Under the pieces are notes generated by a model. That model ran no database searches. It saw only the letters and a list, made by a program, of their open reading frames with translations, and was not told the origin of the DNA. Below, piece after piece: positions 5,556 to 12,311 of a DNA stretch of 14,203 bases. The stretch comes from Chryseobacterium gleum (GTDB lineage: Bacteria; Bacteroidota; Bacteroidia; Flavobacteriales_D; Crocinitomicaceae), in contig CALPUT020000030.1 of NCBI GenBank assembly GCA_943326825.2, forward strand, positions 1 through 14,203, in the 5' to 3' direction. The first letter of the stretch is position 1; each line of letters begins with the position of its first letter. The position numbers and the translations under genes were made by a program.

Positions 5556-8000
5556 ATGGCAAAACAAACCGTTAAAGAATTAGAAACTTCTGTTGATTTT
5601 GAAACATTTAAATCAGAAGTTTTATCAGATTTTCGTTTAGCTTGTGTTTCGAGAGAAGCTTCATTACTTGGTAGAAGAGAAGTTTTGACCGGTAAAGCAA
5701 AATTCGGGATTTTTGGCGATGGTAAAGAATTAGCGCAAATTGCGTTAGCGAAACAATTTCAATTAGGAGATTTCAGATCAGGCTATTACAGAGATCAAAC
5801 GTTAATGATGGCGATTGATCAATTAACTGTTCAACAATATTTTGCAGGATTGTATGCTCATACTGACGTAGAAAAAGAACCACTTTCTGCAGGTCGTCAA
5901 ATGGGAGGTCATTACTCAACACGAAATTTAGATGAAAACGGTGAATGGAAAAATTTAATGGAGCAGCGAAATAGCTCTTCAGACATCTCTCCAACAGCTG
6001 GTCAAATGCCTCGTTTACTTGGTTTAGCTCAAGCTTCTAAAGTTTATAGAAATAACCCTGCACTTTCAGAATTAGAAGAATTTAAGAAGTTCACTAACGG
6101 AGGAAACGAAGTTGCATTCGGAACAATTGGTGATGCTTCAACTTCTGAAGGTCCTTTTTGGGAAACAATCAATGCAGCTGGTGTTTTACAAGTTCCTATG
6201 GTAATGTCAGTTTGGGATGACGGTTATGGTATCTCAGTTCCACGCCATCACCAAACAACAAAAGATAGTATTTCTGAAGCACTTTCAGGAATGCAACGAA
6301 CTAAAGATAAGCCAGGTTATGAAATTTTCTTGACAAAAGGTTGGGATTATGTTCACATGTGTGAGACGTATGAAAAAGCAGTTAAAATTGCGAGAGAACA
6401 ACATATTCCCGTTTTAGTTCATGTGAAAGAAGTAAATCAACCACAAGGTCACTCTACTTCCGGTTCTCATGAGCGTTACAAATCAGAAGAACGTTTAAAA
6501 TGGGAAATTGAATTTGATTGTATCAACAAATTCAAAGAATGGATTTTAAATTTCAATGCAGATGGATTAACGATTGCTTCTCTTGAAGAAATTGAAGAAA
6601 TTCAAAAAGAAGCGAAAACATATGTAAGAGATCAAAAAAGTGCTGCTTGGAAAGATTATAGCGATGCAATCAAAACTGATTTAAATACTGCTTTATCTCT
6701 TTTAAAAGCTGTTGCTACTGAAAGTTCAAATGGTGTTTTCATTGATAAAGAAATAGAATCATTGGAAAGAGCAATGGAACCAATTCGCAAGGATATTTTG
6801 AATACTTGTAGAAAAGTATTGAAAATGATTCGTGAAGAAAAAATTCCTACTAAAATTGCTTTATCTGCTTGGATTAAACAACAAATAGATACAAATTTCG
6901 AACGTTATAGTTCGCATTTACATTCTCAATCAGCAAAAGCGGCATTAGTGATTGAACCAGTTGCACCTTCTTACGAAGATACTCCTGTAATGGAAGATGG
7001 TCGAATTATTTTGAGGGAGAATTACCGTAAACTTTTTGAAAAATATCCTCAAGCGTTAATTTTTGGTGAAGATGCTGGAAAAATTGGTGGTGTAAATCAA
7101 TCTTTAGAAGGTTTACAGGATCAATTTGGAGAGCTTAGAATTTCAGATACTGGTATTCGTGAATGTACGATTATTGGTCAAGGAATCGGAATGGCAATGA
7201 GAGGTTTGCGTCCTATTGCTGAGATTCAATACCTAGATTATTTGTTATATGCTGTTCAAGTAATGTCAGATGATTTAGCTACTGTTCAATACAGAACGAA
7301 AGGCGGACAAAAAGCACCATTAATTATTAGTACACGTGGACATCGTTTAGAAGGGATTTGGCATTCAGGAAGTCCAATGGGGATGATTGTAAATGCCTTA
7401 AGAGGTATTTACGTTTGTACACCTAGAAATATGACAAAAGCAGCTGGTTTCTATAATTTATTAATGGAATCTGATGATACCGCTTTAGTAATTGAACCAT
7501 TGAATGGTTACAGAGCGAAAGAACCAACTCCAACAAATATTGGGGAGTTTAAAATTCCTTTAGGTATCCCTGAAGTTGTTCGTCAAGGAACTGATCTAAC
7601 AATAGTATCATATGGTTCAACATTCAATTTATGTGAAGTAGCAGTAAAACAATTAGAGGAGGTTGGTATCTCAATTGAATTGATTGATGTGCAAACTTTG
7701 ATTCCATTTGATATCAATCATATGATTAAAGCATCACTTGAAAAAACAAATAGGTTATTAATTATAGATGAGGACGTTAGCAGTGGTGCAACAGCTTATA
7801 TGTTAGACAAAATCTTAGTAGAACAAAAAGCATTTATTCATTTAGATTCTATTCCAGAAACATTGAGTTCAAAAGATCACCGACCTGCATATGGAACAGA
7901 TGGTGATTATTTCTCAAAACCAAGTATTGATGACATTTTCGAAAAAGCATATTCTATCTTAAGTGAAGTTGATCCAAAATTATACCCTTCACTTTATTAA
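5556..8000 (+). CDS. fused E1alpha-E1beta 2-oxoacid dehydrogenase (ThDP-dependent)
   Basis: One 814-residue chain joins both subunits of a ThDP-dependent 2-oxoacid dehydrogenase E1, which decarboxylates a 2-oxoacid and passes the acyl group to an E2 lipoyl domain. The alpha half (about 20-330) has GYYRDQTLMM (76-85), GRQMGGHYS (113-121), the ThDP segment starting GDASTSEG (192-199) and ending VWDDGYGIS (219-227), and a phosphorylation-loop-like GHSTSGSHERY (298-308). A helical linker covers about 330-480. The beta half has IFGEDAGKIGGV (502-513), catalytic glutamate E536 in IRECTI, and H603 in WHSGSP. Oddities are GDA...DD in place of the usual GDG...NN. Pyruvate versus branched-chain substrate cannot be settled, and no E2 or E3 gene is adjacent. 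The ATG at 5556 was chosen over a TTG at 5472 because the extra 28 residues lie upstream of the promoter. An intrinsic terminator follows. Confidence 0.93.
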   Translation: MAKQTVKELETSVDFETFKSEVLSDFRLACVSREASLLGRREVLTGKAKFGIFGDGKELAQIALAKQFQLGDFRSGYYRDQTLMMAIDQLTVQQYFAGLYAHTDVEKEPLSAGRQMGGHYSTRNLDENGEWKNLMEQRNSSSDISPTAGQMPRLLGLAQASKVYRNNPALSELEEFKKFTNGGNEVAFGTIGDASTSEGPFWETINAAGVLQVPMVMSVWDDGYGISVPRHHQTTKDSISEALSGMQRTKDKPGYEIFLTKGWDYVHMCETYEKAVKIAREQHIPVLVHVKEVNQPQGHSTSGSHERYKSEERLKWEIEFDCINKFKEWILNFNADGLTIASLEEIEEIQKEAKTYVRDQKSAAWKDYSDAIKTDLNTALSLLKAVATESSNGVFIDKEIESLERAMEPIRKDILNTCRKVLKMIREEKIPTKIALSAWIKQQIDTNFERYSSHLHSQSAKAALVIEPVAPSYEDTPVMEDGRIILRENYRKLFEKYPQALIFGEDAGKIGGVNQSLEGLQDQFGELRISDTGIRECTIIGQGIGMAMRGLRPIAEIQYLDYLLYAVQVMSDDLATVQYRTKGGQKAPLIISTRGHRLEGIWHSGSPMGMIVNALRGIYVCTPRNMTKAAGFYNLLMESDDTALVIEPLNGYRAKEPTPTNIGEFKIPLGIPEVVRQGTDLTIVSYGSTFNLCEVAVKQLEEVGISIELIDVQTLIPFDINHMIKASLEKTNRLLIIDEDVSSGATAYMLDKILVEQKAFIHLDSIPETLSSKDHRPAYGTDGDYFSKPSIDDIFEKAYSILSEVDPKLYPSLY

Positions 8001-8019
8001 GATCTATTTTAAGCATTTT

Positions 8020-8050
8020 AAAGCTGTTCATTGTGAACAGCTTTTTTTTT
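8020..8050 (+). terminator. intrinsic terminator after the E1 gene
   Basis: A perfect 11-bp stem (AAAGCTGTTCA / TGAACAGCTTT) with a TTG loop is followed by a run of nine T at 8042-8050, 20 bases past the stop codon. This is a textbook Rho-independent terminator and separates the E1 gene from the small genes downstream. Confidence 0.92.
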
Positions 8051-8093
8051 AATTATAAAATTCTTAAATTACGCTTATGATAAAATTTAAATT

Positions 8094-8402
8094 ATGAAAT
8101 GTATATTTATTCTTTTTATTGGCTTTTTAATTTCAACTGTAATATATTCATTTGAAATTAATCTAAATTCTAATAACGGTATTCGATCAAATCCAATTAA
8201 TCAAACCATAAAAAATAATTCTTATTCGATGGCATTAATCCCATGCATGCATTGCGGCGATAAATTTCCAAATAAAAATTTTGTTTGGTGGGTTTGTGAT
8301 AAATGTGGTTTTAGAATAGATCAAAAATGCATTTCAAAACATGGTAAGGGTTTTAAATGTAGTAAATGTAGTTTTGGTCAAATCAAAAGAGTTCAATTCT
8401 AG
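8094..8402 (+). CDS. small secreted protein with eight paired Cys/His ligands
   Basis: I do not recognise this 102-residue protein. Residues 1-20 form a signal peptide or N-terminal anchor (MKCIFILFIGFLISTVIYSF), then comes a polar Asn/Ser-rich linker to about 45. The C-terminal half holds C51-x2-C54, C68-x2-C71, C79-x3-H83 and C89-x2-C92: four pairs, enough for two zinc ions. The spacing resembles cross-brace folds (RING, FYVE or C1-like) or two zinc ribbons, but no family is assigned. An exported zinc-binding or disulfide-rich protein is possible; the hydrophobic N-terminus could also simply tether it. The start ATG at 8094 is the only good one and follows the terminator of the E1 gene by about 40 bases. 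No clear -7 element was found upstream. Confidence 0.7.
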   Translation: MKCIFILFIGFLISTVIYSFEINLNSNNGIRSNPINQTIKNNSYSMALIPCMHCGDKFPNKNFVWWVCDKCGFRIDQKCISKHGKGFKCSKCSFGQIKRVQF

Positions 8403-8452
8403 ATTTATTTCATTCTGAAATCTAAACAATTTATTTTAATATTTATTTGAAG

Positions 8453-8460
8453 TAATTTTG
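8453..8460 (+). promoter_or_regulatory. possible -7 promoter element
   Basis: TAATTTTG fits TAnnTTTG and lies in the 202-bp gap before the zinc-ribbon gene. Transcription would begin near 8467, just ahead of the broken ORF at 8502 and about 140 bases before the next start codon. No convincing -33 element accompanies it. Confidence 0.3.
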
Positions 8461-8501
8461 TAAATTAACATATTAATCAATATTTTAATTATATTTTTTA
8501 A

Positions 8502-8594
8502 ATGAGAAAAAAGTATTTAGTTTATTGATTTGTTTTTTAGTAGATGTTACTGTTGATGGGGACATCTTTAGTTGGAAAATTGTTAAATAATTGA
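8502..8594 (+). pseudogene. possible decayed signal-peptide ORF
   Basis: An ATG at 8502 starts MRKKYLVY and is stopped by TGA. The same frame continues FVF, two stop codons, then MLLLMGTSLVGKLLNN and a stop at 8592-8594. Read through the three stops, it looks like the basic n-region and hydrophobic core of a signal peptide, placed behind a possible promoter. It may be the remnant of a small exported-protein gene. Chance in A/T-rich DNA is a real alternative. Confidence 0.2.
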
Positions 8595-8604
8595 AATTTT
8601 AGAT

Positions 8605-9036
8605 ATGTGGAAATGTGGAAATTGCTCTGAAAATGTAGAAGATAATTTTGATATTTGTTGGAATTGCAACTATGATAAAAATGGTTCAATGAATACTTTT
8701 GAAACAATTCAAAAAAATCAAATTCATCAAGAACAATTAAAAGAAATTATTACAAAAAATAAAAATTCACATAATCTAGAAATCAATCCTTACAATATTA
8801 GAGAGGCTGGTAAAGCATTAAAAAGTATTGTTTCATTAGTAATATCTTTGTTCTTTATCACAGTTGCTGGATTCTTAATAATATTTTTGTCTGGTGATCC
8901 TCAAATTGCTAATATAGCTTACATTGTAATGGGGATTCTTCATTTAGTATTTTATATTTTGTGTTTAATTTTCATCCATGATGCAGGTGATAATTTACAA
9001 AAATCAGTAACTGAGAAAATTATTAAGAAGTCTTAA
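8605..9036 (+). CDS. zinc-ribbon membrane protein, function unknown
   Basis: This 143-residue protein begins with a zinc ribbon, C4-x2-C7-x10-C18-x2-C21, in the form WKCGNCSENVEDNFDICWNC that is common at the N-terminus of small bacterial membrane proteins. A polar, probably helical linker (about 28-70) leads to two hydrophobic segments at about 73-95 and 101-124, joined by a short loop SGDPQIAN. The C-terminus is basic (KIIKKS). The ribbon would lie in the cytoplasm, together with the C-terminus, if the two segments form a hairpin. No enzyme motif is visible. The ATG at 8605 gives the usual MWKC start. It follows another Cys-rich small gene, but the two are 202 bases apart and need not be cotranscribed. 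Confidence 0.75.
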   Translation: MWKCGNCSENVEDNFDICWNCNYDKNGSMNTFETIQKNQIHQEQLKEIITKNKNSHNLEINPYNIREAGKALKSIVSLVISLFFITVAGFLIIFLSGDPQIANIAYIVMGILHLVFYILCLIFIHDAGDNLQKSVTEKIIKKS

Positions 9037-9063
9037 TTAGAGAAGAGTATTTTATTATTTCGG

Positions 9064-9087
9064 CTAATTTGTTTTAACTAATTTGTT
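9064..9087 (+). repeat. direct repeat CTAATTTGTT in the leader of the dioxygenase gene
   Basis: CTAATTTGTT occurs at 9064-9073 and again at 9078-9087, a 14-base period, 23 bases before the start codon at 9110. Each copy contains TAATTTG, one base shorter than the TAnnTTTG -7 consensus, so the pair may be tandem weak promoter elements or a regulator-binding site. Confidence 0.4.
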
Positions 9088-9109
9088 AAATTTATCAAAA
9101 TTTTAAAAC

Positions 9110-10036
9110 ATGATTAAAAGATTAAAAATTACATACGCCTTGTATAATTTCTTTCAAAGAAAACAATTGGCTCATAATGTTCCTCTTTATCGTAAAATTG
9201 GTCTAAAAAAATTCTACTTTTCTCCAGTTTCAAGTGAAGATTTTATAAATCGTGATAGTACTTTATTGAATAGTGAAACAACTAATACACCATTAACTGA
9301 AACTGATTTTTATAAAGAAGCTGATACAATTACGAAAGAGAATATTTTGCAATTTGAGGAAAATGGCTACATCATTATTAAAAATTATCTCTCTGAAAAT
9401 CAAGTAGACGAGATAAATTCATTAATTGATAATGGTTTGAAGAATCAAACTTTAAAATTTAAGAATCGAAATAAAATCATGTTTGCCATTCACCAATTTC
9501 CATTACTAGAAAAAATTGGAATGGATGCAAAATTAATGACTTTGCTTTCTACGTTAATTAAAGGTAAGGCAAAATTGTTTCAGAGCATTAATTTCATCAA
9601 TGGTAGCGAACAAAAAACACATTCGGATAGTTTTCACATGACGACCTTTCCTTTAGGTGGACTAGTTGGGGTTTGGGTTGCTTTAGAAGATATTCATATG
9701 GAAAATGGTCCTTTACATTATTATAAAGGAAGTCATAAATTACCTTACTATATGAATTCAGATTACGATAATGAAGGAAATTTTCTTTTTATTGGTAACA
9801 AAGGGTACGTTGAATATGAAAAATTAATCGAGAAAAAAATTGTTGAGCAAAATTTAACCAAAGAAATTTTTACAGCTAAAAAAGGTGATATTTTGATTTG
9901 GCATGCGAATCTATTTCATGGTGCCGAAACGCATTTAGATAAATCCAAAACAAGAAAAAGTATGGTTTTTCATTATTTCAATGAAAAAGCTATTTGTTAC
10001 CATGAAATAACGCAACGCCCTTCGTTGTTCAAATAA
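9110..10036 (+). CDS. phytanoyl-CoA dioxygenase (PhyH) family protein
   Basis: This 308-residue enzyme is a probable Fe(II)/2-oxoglutarate-dependent oxygenase of the PhyH family, which hydroxylates a small molecule while decarboxylating 2-oxoglutarate. The double-stranded beta-helix domain starts near FEENGYIIIKNYLSENQ (82-98), where family members typically begin. Iron ligands are visible as H171 and D173 in THSDSF, and H270 in NLFHGAETH. R282 (KTRKSM), 12 residues later, is placed to bind the 2-oxoglutarate carboxylate. GPLHYYKGSHKLPYY (200-214) matches the family's conserved loop. The first 75 residues are an N-terminal extension of unknown role. No signal peptide is seen, so it should be cytoplasmic. 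It is the first gene of a tight cluster, ending 15 bases before the YkgJ-like gene. The substrate is unknown. Confidence 0.88.
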   Translation: MIKRLKITYALYNFFQRKQLAHNVPLYRKIGLKKFYFSPVSSEDFINRDSTLLNSETTNTPLTETDFYKEADTITKENILQFEENGYIIIKNYLSENQVDEINSLIDNGLKNQTLKFKNRNKIMFAIHQFPLLEKIGMDAKLMTLLSTLIKGKAKLFQSINFINGSEQKTHSDSFHMTTFPLGGLVGVWVALEDIHMENGPLHYYKGSHKLPYYMNSDYDNEGNFLFIGNKGYVEYEKLIEKKIVEQNLTKEIFTAKKGDILIWHANLFHGAETHLDKSKTRKSMVFHYFNEKAICYHEITQRPSLFK

Positions 10037-10051
10037 TTGAAGCGACTAAAA

Positions 10052-10918
10052 ATGATTACAACCAAGGTTCATTTAGGTGACTATTTACCTCTAACTTGTT
10101 CAAGAAAAGGCACTTGTTGTCATGGAAATCAAGTATTTTTAAATCCTTGGGAAATTGTTTCTTTAGCAAATGAGAAAAAATGTTCAGTTACAGAATTTAT
10201 TGAGAATTATACAGATTTAAAAGGTTTGAAATTGCGATTTGATGGAGTAAAAAATCAAATCGGTAAAGCAGCTTGCAATTTATACATAGATGATTTTGGA
10301 TGCAGCGTTCATAAAGGCCGCCCCCTCGCCTGTCGTTTGTTTCCGATTGGAAGACAAATTCAACAAAATGAAATTCATTACATCTATCAAGGAACTGAAT
10401 TCCCTTGTTTGAATGGTTGTTCGGAAGTTCTTGAATTACCAAAAATTACGGTAAACGATTATTTATCTGGACAAGAAACTGATTTGTACGAACAAGCTCA
10501 AGATGAATATTTAGAAGTGATGCAGAATTTAGCGGATATTGCTTTCTCTTTACTTTTAGATACAAAATTAGCAGAGAGCAATGAACCTGAAACATTGATT
10601 GAATGGCGAAAAATGAGTCATGAGTCAATAGAGCAAATTTTAAATCGAATTGATTCAGAATGGTTGCAATTAGTTATGAATCCATCAATTAATGAATTCG
10701 CACATGAACCAATTGAATTTGCAAGAAAACATAACGAACTACTTCAATCGAAAGCTCAAGAGCAATTTGGAATGTTAGATAGTTTATTTGAATTAAGTAA
10801 AGCTTCTATTCAAATAATGGCTTTAACCTTATTCCTAGCAAAAGGAATCGGTGCAAATCCAACTACTTTAATTGAGTTTTGGATTGAGACAGCTAAAAAA
10901 CATGGAGCACAAGAATAA
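10052..10918 (+). CDS. YkgJ-family cysteine-cluster protein
   Basis: This 288-residue protein belongs to the YkgJ-type (CxxxCxxCC-like) metal- or Fe-S-binding family. The N-terminal signature is CSRKGTCCHG (C16, C22, C23), followed by C75, C84 and C94 in ACNLYIDDFGCSVHKGRPLA with CRLFPIG. Then come C119 and C123 in FPCLNGCSE. The arrangement fits a zinc or iron cluster in the first 125 residues. The remaining half is helical and without recognisable motifs, longer than minimal YkgJ proteins. The ATG at 10052 was chosen. A TTG at 10037 directly after the previous stop would add MKRLK and cannot be excluded. The gene lies 15 bases after the dioxygenase and 27 before the YdeI-like gene, so cotranscription is likely. 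Biochemical roles in this family are poorly defined. Confidence 0.85.
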   Translation: MITTKVHLGDYLPLTCSRKGTCCHGNQVFLNPWEIVSLANEKKCSVTEFIENYTDLKGLKLRFDGVKNQIGKAACNLYIDDFGCSVHKGRPLACRLFPIGRQIQQNEIHYIYQGTEFPCLNGCSEVLELPKITVNDYLSGQETDLYEQAQDEYLEVMQNLADIAFSLLLDTKLAESNEPETLIEWRKMSHESIEQILNRIDSEWLQLVMNPSINEFAHEPIEFARKHNELLQSKAQEQFGMLDSLFELSKASIQIMALTLFLAKGIGANPTTLIEFWIETAKKHGAQE

Positions 10919-10945
10919 TATTAAATTGAACTATTAAAGTATCAT

Positions 10946-11590
10946 ATGAATCCAAAAGTTGATGAATATTTAGGGAAGGCAAACAAATGGCAAGATGAAC
11001 TTATTAAATTAAGAGAAATAGTTTCTGATTGTCAGCTTGTTGAAGAGTTAAAATGGAAAGTTCCGTGTTATACAATCAATGGAAAAAATATTGTTCTGAT
11101 TCATGCTTTTAAAGAATATTGTGCTTTACTTTTCATGAAAGGTTCACTGTTAAAAGATTCGAAAAACATTCTTTTTCAACAAACGGATAATGTTCAGTCA
11201 GGAAGACAAATTAGATTTACGAATATTCAAGAAATAATTGATTTAGAAGCTGATTTAAAAGCTTATATTTTCGAAGCAATTGAAGTTGAAAAAGCAGGAT
11301 TGAAAATTGAATATAAAAAAACAGAAGATTTTGAAATGCCTGAAGAATTTCAAATCGTTTTAAATGAAAATCAAGAGATTAAAGCTGCGTTTGATGCATT
11401 GACTCCAGGTAGACAAAAAGGATATTTATTACATTTCTCAGGTGCAAAACAATCGGCTACAAGAAATTCAAGAATCGAAAATTCAATTGATCGAATTTTG
11501 AAAGGAAAAGGTTTAAATGACTGCACTTGTGGTCTTTCGAAAAGAATGCCCAATTGTGATGGTTCTCATAAACAACTCAACAATCATTAA
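10946..11590 (+). CDS. DUF1801/YdeI (OmdA-like) protein with C-terminal CDGSH iron-sulfur motif
   Basis: This 214-residue protein has two recognisable parts. Residues about 12-115 are a DUF1801 domain (EELKWKVPCYTINGKNIV, AGRQIRFTN-like SGRQIRFTN at 85-93). Residues about 130-190 are the YdeI/OmpD-associated helical region (ALTPGRQKGYLLHFSGAKQS, then RNSRIENSIDRILKGKGLND). Many relatives end at GKGLND. Here 22 residues follow with CTCGLSKRMPNCDGSH (193-208), a complete match to the CDGSH [2Fe-2S] consensus C-x-C-x2-S-x3-P-x-C-D-G-S-H, with ligands C193, C195, C204 and H208. It is therefore likely to bind an iron-sulfur cluster, although the appended piece is shorter than a whole mitoNEET-type domain. 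It is probably cytoplasmic. It lies 27 bases after the YkgJ-like gene and one base before the next gene. YdeI-type proteins have been linked to stress or antimicrobial resistance; the role here is unknown. Confidence 0.88.
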   Translation: MNPKVDEYLGKANKWQDELIKLREIVSDCQLVEELKWKVPCYTINGKNIVLIHAFKEYCALLFMKGSLLKDSKNILFQQTDNVQSGRQIRFTNIQEIIDLEADLKAYIFEAIEVEKAGLKIEYKKTEDFEMPEEFQIVLNENQEIKAAFDALTPGRQKGYLLHFSGAKQSATRNSRIENSIDRILKGKGLNDCTCGLSKRMPNCDGSHKQLNNH

Positions 11591-11591
11591 A

Positions 11592-12104
11592 ATGGATCAT
11601 TCAATTTTATATAAAGAAAAACAGCGTTTTAACCAATGGAGGATTTGGTTGATAATTATTGTTGTAAATAGTATTTTTATTTATGGTGTTTTCCAACAAG
11701 TATTTAATGGTAAACCATTTGGTGATAAACCAATGTCAAACGTTTCTTTATTAATAATAAATATTACTTTTTTCATACTTTCTCTTTTATTTATAACCTT
11801 TAACTTAGAGACAACAATAAAAGTAGATGGAATTTATATTAGATTTTTCCCAATTCATCGAAAATTGAAATTTTTACCTTGGACAAGTTTATCAAAGGTT
11901 TATTTACGTTCTTATTCACCTTTAAAAGAGTTTGGTGGTTGGGGTTTTCGATATAGTTTAACTGGTAAAGGAAAAGCATACAATATTTCTGGCAATAATG
12001 GACTTCAACTTGAATTTGAGAATGGAAAAAAATTGTTGTTAGGCACAAATAATCCTGATAAACTTTTAAAGGTGTTAAAAACGTTAAATCAAATAAAAGA
12101 ATAA
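11592..12104 (+). CDS. two-TM membrane protein with PH-like soluble domain, function unknown
   Basis: This 170-residue protein has hydrophobic segments at about 17-36 and 50-70 and a soluble C-terminal part (72-170). That part is predicted to be beta-rich with a final helix (NNPDKLLKVLKTLNQIKE), much like small bacterial PH-like domains attached to membrane hairpins. Conserved-looking stretches are LYKEKQRFNQWRIWL at the start, and GGWGFRYSLTGKGKAYNISG and GLQLEFENGKKLLLGT in the soluble part. I recall similar hypothetical proteins in Bacteroidota but can give no firm family. The true start is the ATG at 11592, one base after the YdeI stop. Longer starts from 11517 would overlap the CDGSH coding sequence in another frame. 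Likely the last gene of the cluster that starts with the dioxygenase. Confidence 0.8.
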   Translation: MDHSILYKEKQRFNQWRIWLIIIVVNSIFIYGVFQQVFNGKPFGDKPMSNVSLLIINITFFILSLLFITFNLETTIKVDGIYIRFFPIHRKLKFLPWTSLSKVYLRSYSPLKEFGGWGFRYSLTGKGKAYNISGNNGLQLEFENGKKLLLGTNNPDKLLKVLKTLNQIKE

Positions 12105-12119
12105 ATCTATTTATTTTTT
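12100..12119 (+). terminator. weak A/T-only hairpin, possible terminator
   Basis: AATAAA-TCTA-TTTATT followed by TTTT spans the stop codon of the two-TM protein gene. The stem is only six A-T pairs, so it would be weak. It is the best terminator-like structure at the end of this cluster. Confidence 0.2.
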
Positions 12120-12237
12120 ACTTGAAAAGCATTGAAATCATTGAAAACATCACTTGACATCTTTTACAATTACGATAAAAGTTCATTTAATTGAAAAAGC
12201 AATAGCTAATCTGAAAAACTTGCTGAAATTTTAGCTT

Positions 12238-12261
12238 AATAAGTGATCATTTCGACTTATT
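12238..12261. promoter_or_regulatory. inverted repeat upstream of the U32 gene
   Basis: AATAAGT at 12238-12244 and ACTTATT at 12255-12261 form a perfect 7-bp inverted repeat with a 10-base spacer, ending 10 bases before the putative -33 element of the U32 promoter. It could be a repressor or activator site. A T-run at 12268-12274 makes a weak terminator an alternative. The rest of the 207-bp gap (12105-12311) shows imperfect hairpin arms (AGCTAA 12204-12209, TTAGCT 12231-12236) and no supportable gene. Confidence 0.3.
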
Positions 12262-12270
12262 CTCGCATTT

Positions 12271-12303
12271 TTTTGGTTTCATTGAAATAAATACTGATTT
12301 TTG
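12271..12303 (+). promoter_or_regulatory. promoter of the U32 gene
   Basis: TTTTG at 12271-12275 and GATTTTTG at 12296-12303 are 20 bases apart, matching the Bacteroidota -33 TTG / -7 TAnnTTTG layout with one mismatch at the first -7 base. The start of transcription would fall near 12309-12311, immediately before the ATG at 12312, so the transcript would be leaderless or nearly so. Confidence 0.4.
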
Positions 12304-12311
12304 TACTAATT

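Noticed and set aside
8407..8421. Hairpin ATTTCA-TTC-TGAAAT after the small secreted protein gene
   Set aside because: The stem is six pairs, and no T-run follows closely, so it does not qualify as an intrinsic terminator.
10197..10628. Two minus-strand open frames opposite the YkgJ-like gene
   Set aside because: They are antisense shadows of a gene with a clear family signature.
12154..12178. TTGACA with a downstream A/T-rich hexamer, resembling a sigma-70 promoter
   Set aside because: Bacteroidota housekeeping promoters use TTG / TAnnTTTG; the match is probably chance in A/T-rich DNA.
12154..12234. TTG-initiated 26-codon frame ending KNLLKF before the U32 gene
   Set aside because: It is too short, has a non-ATG start and no family signal; the same bases form imperfect hairpin arms.
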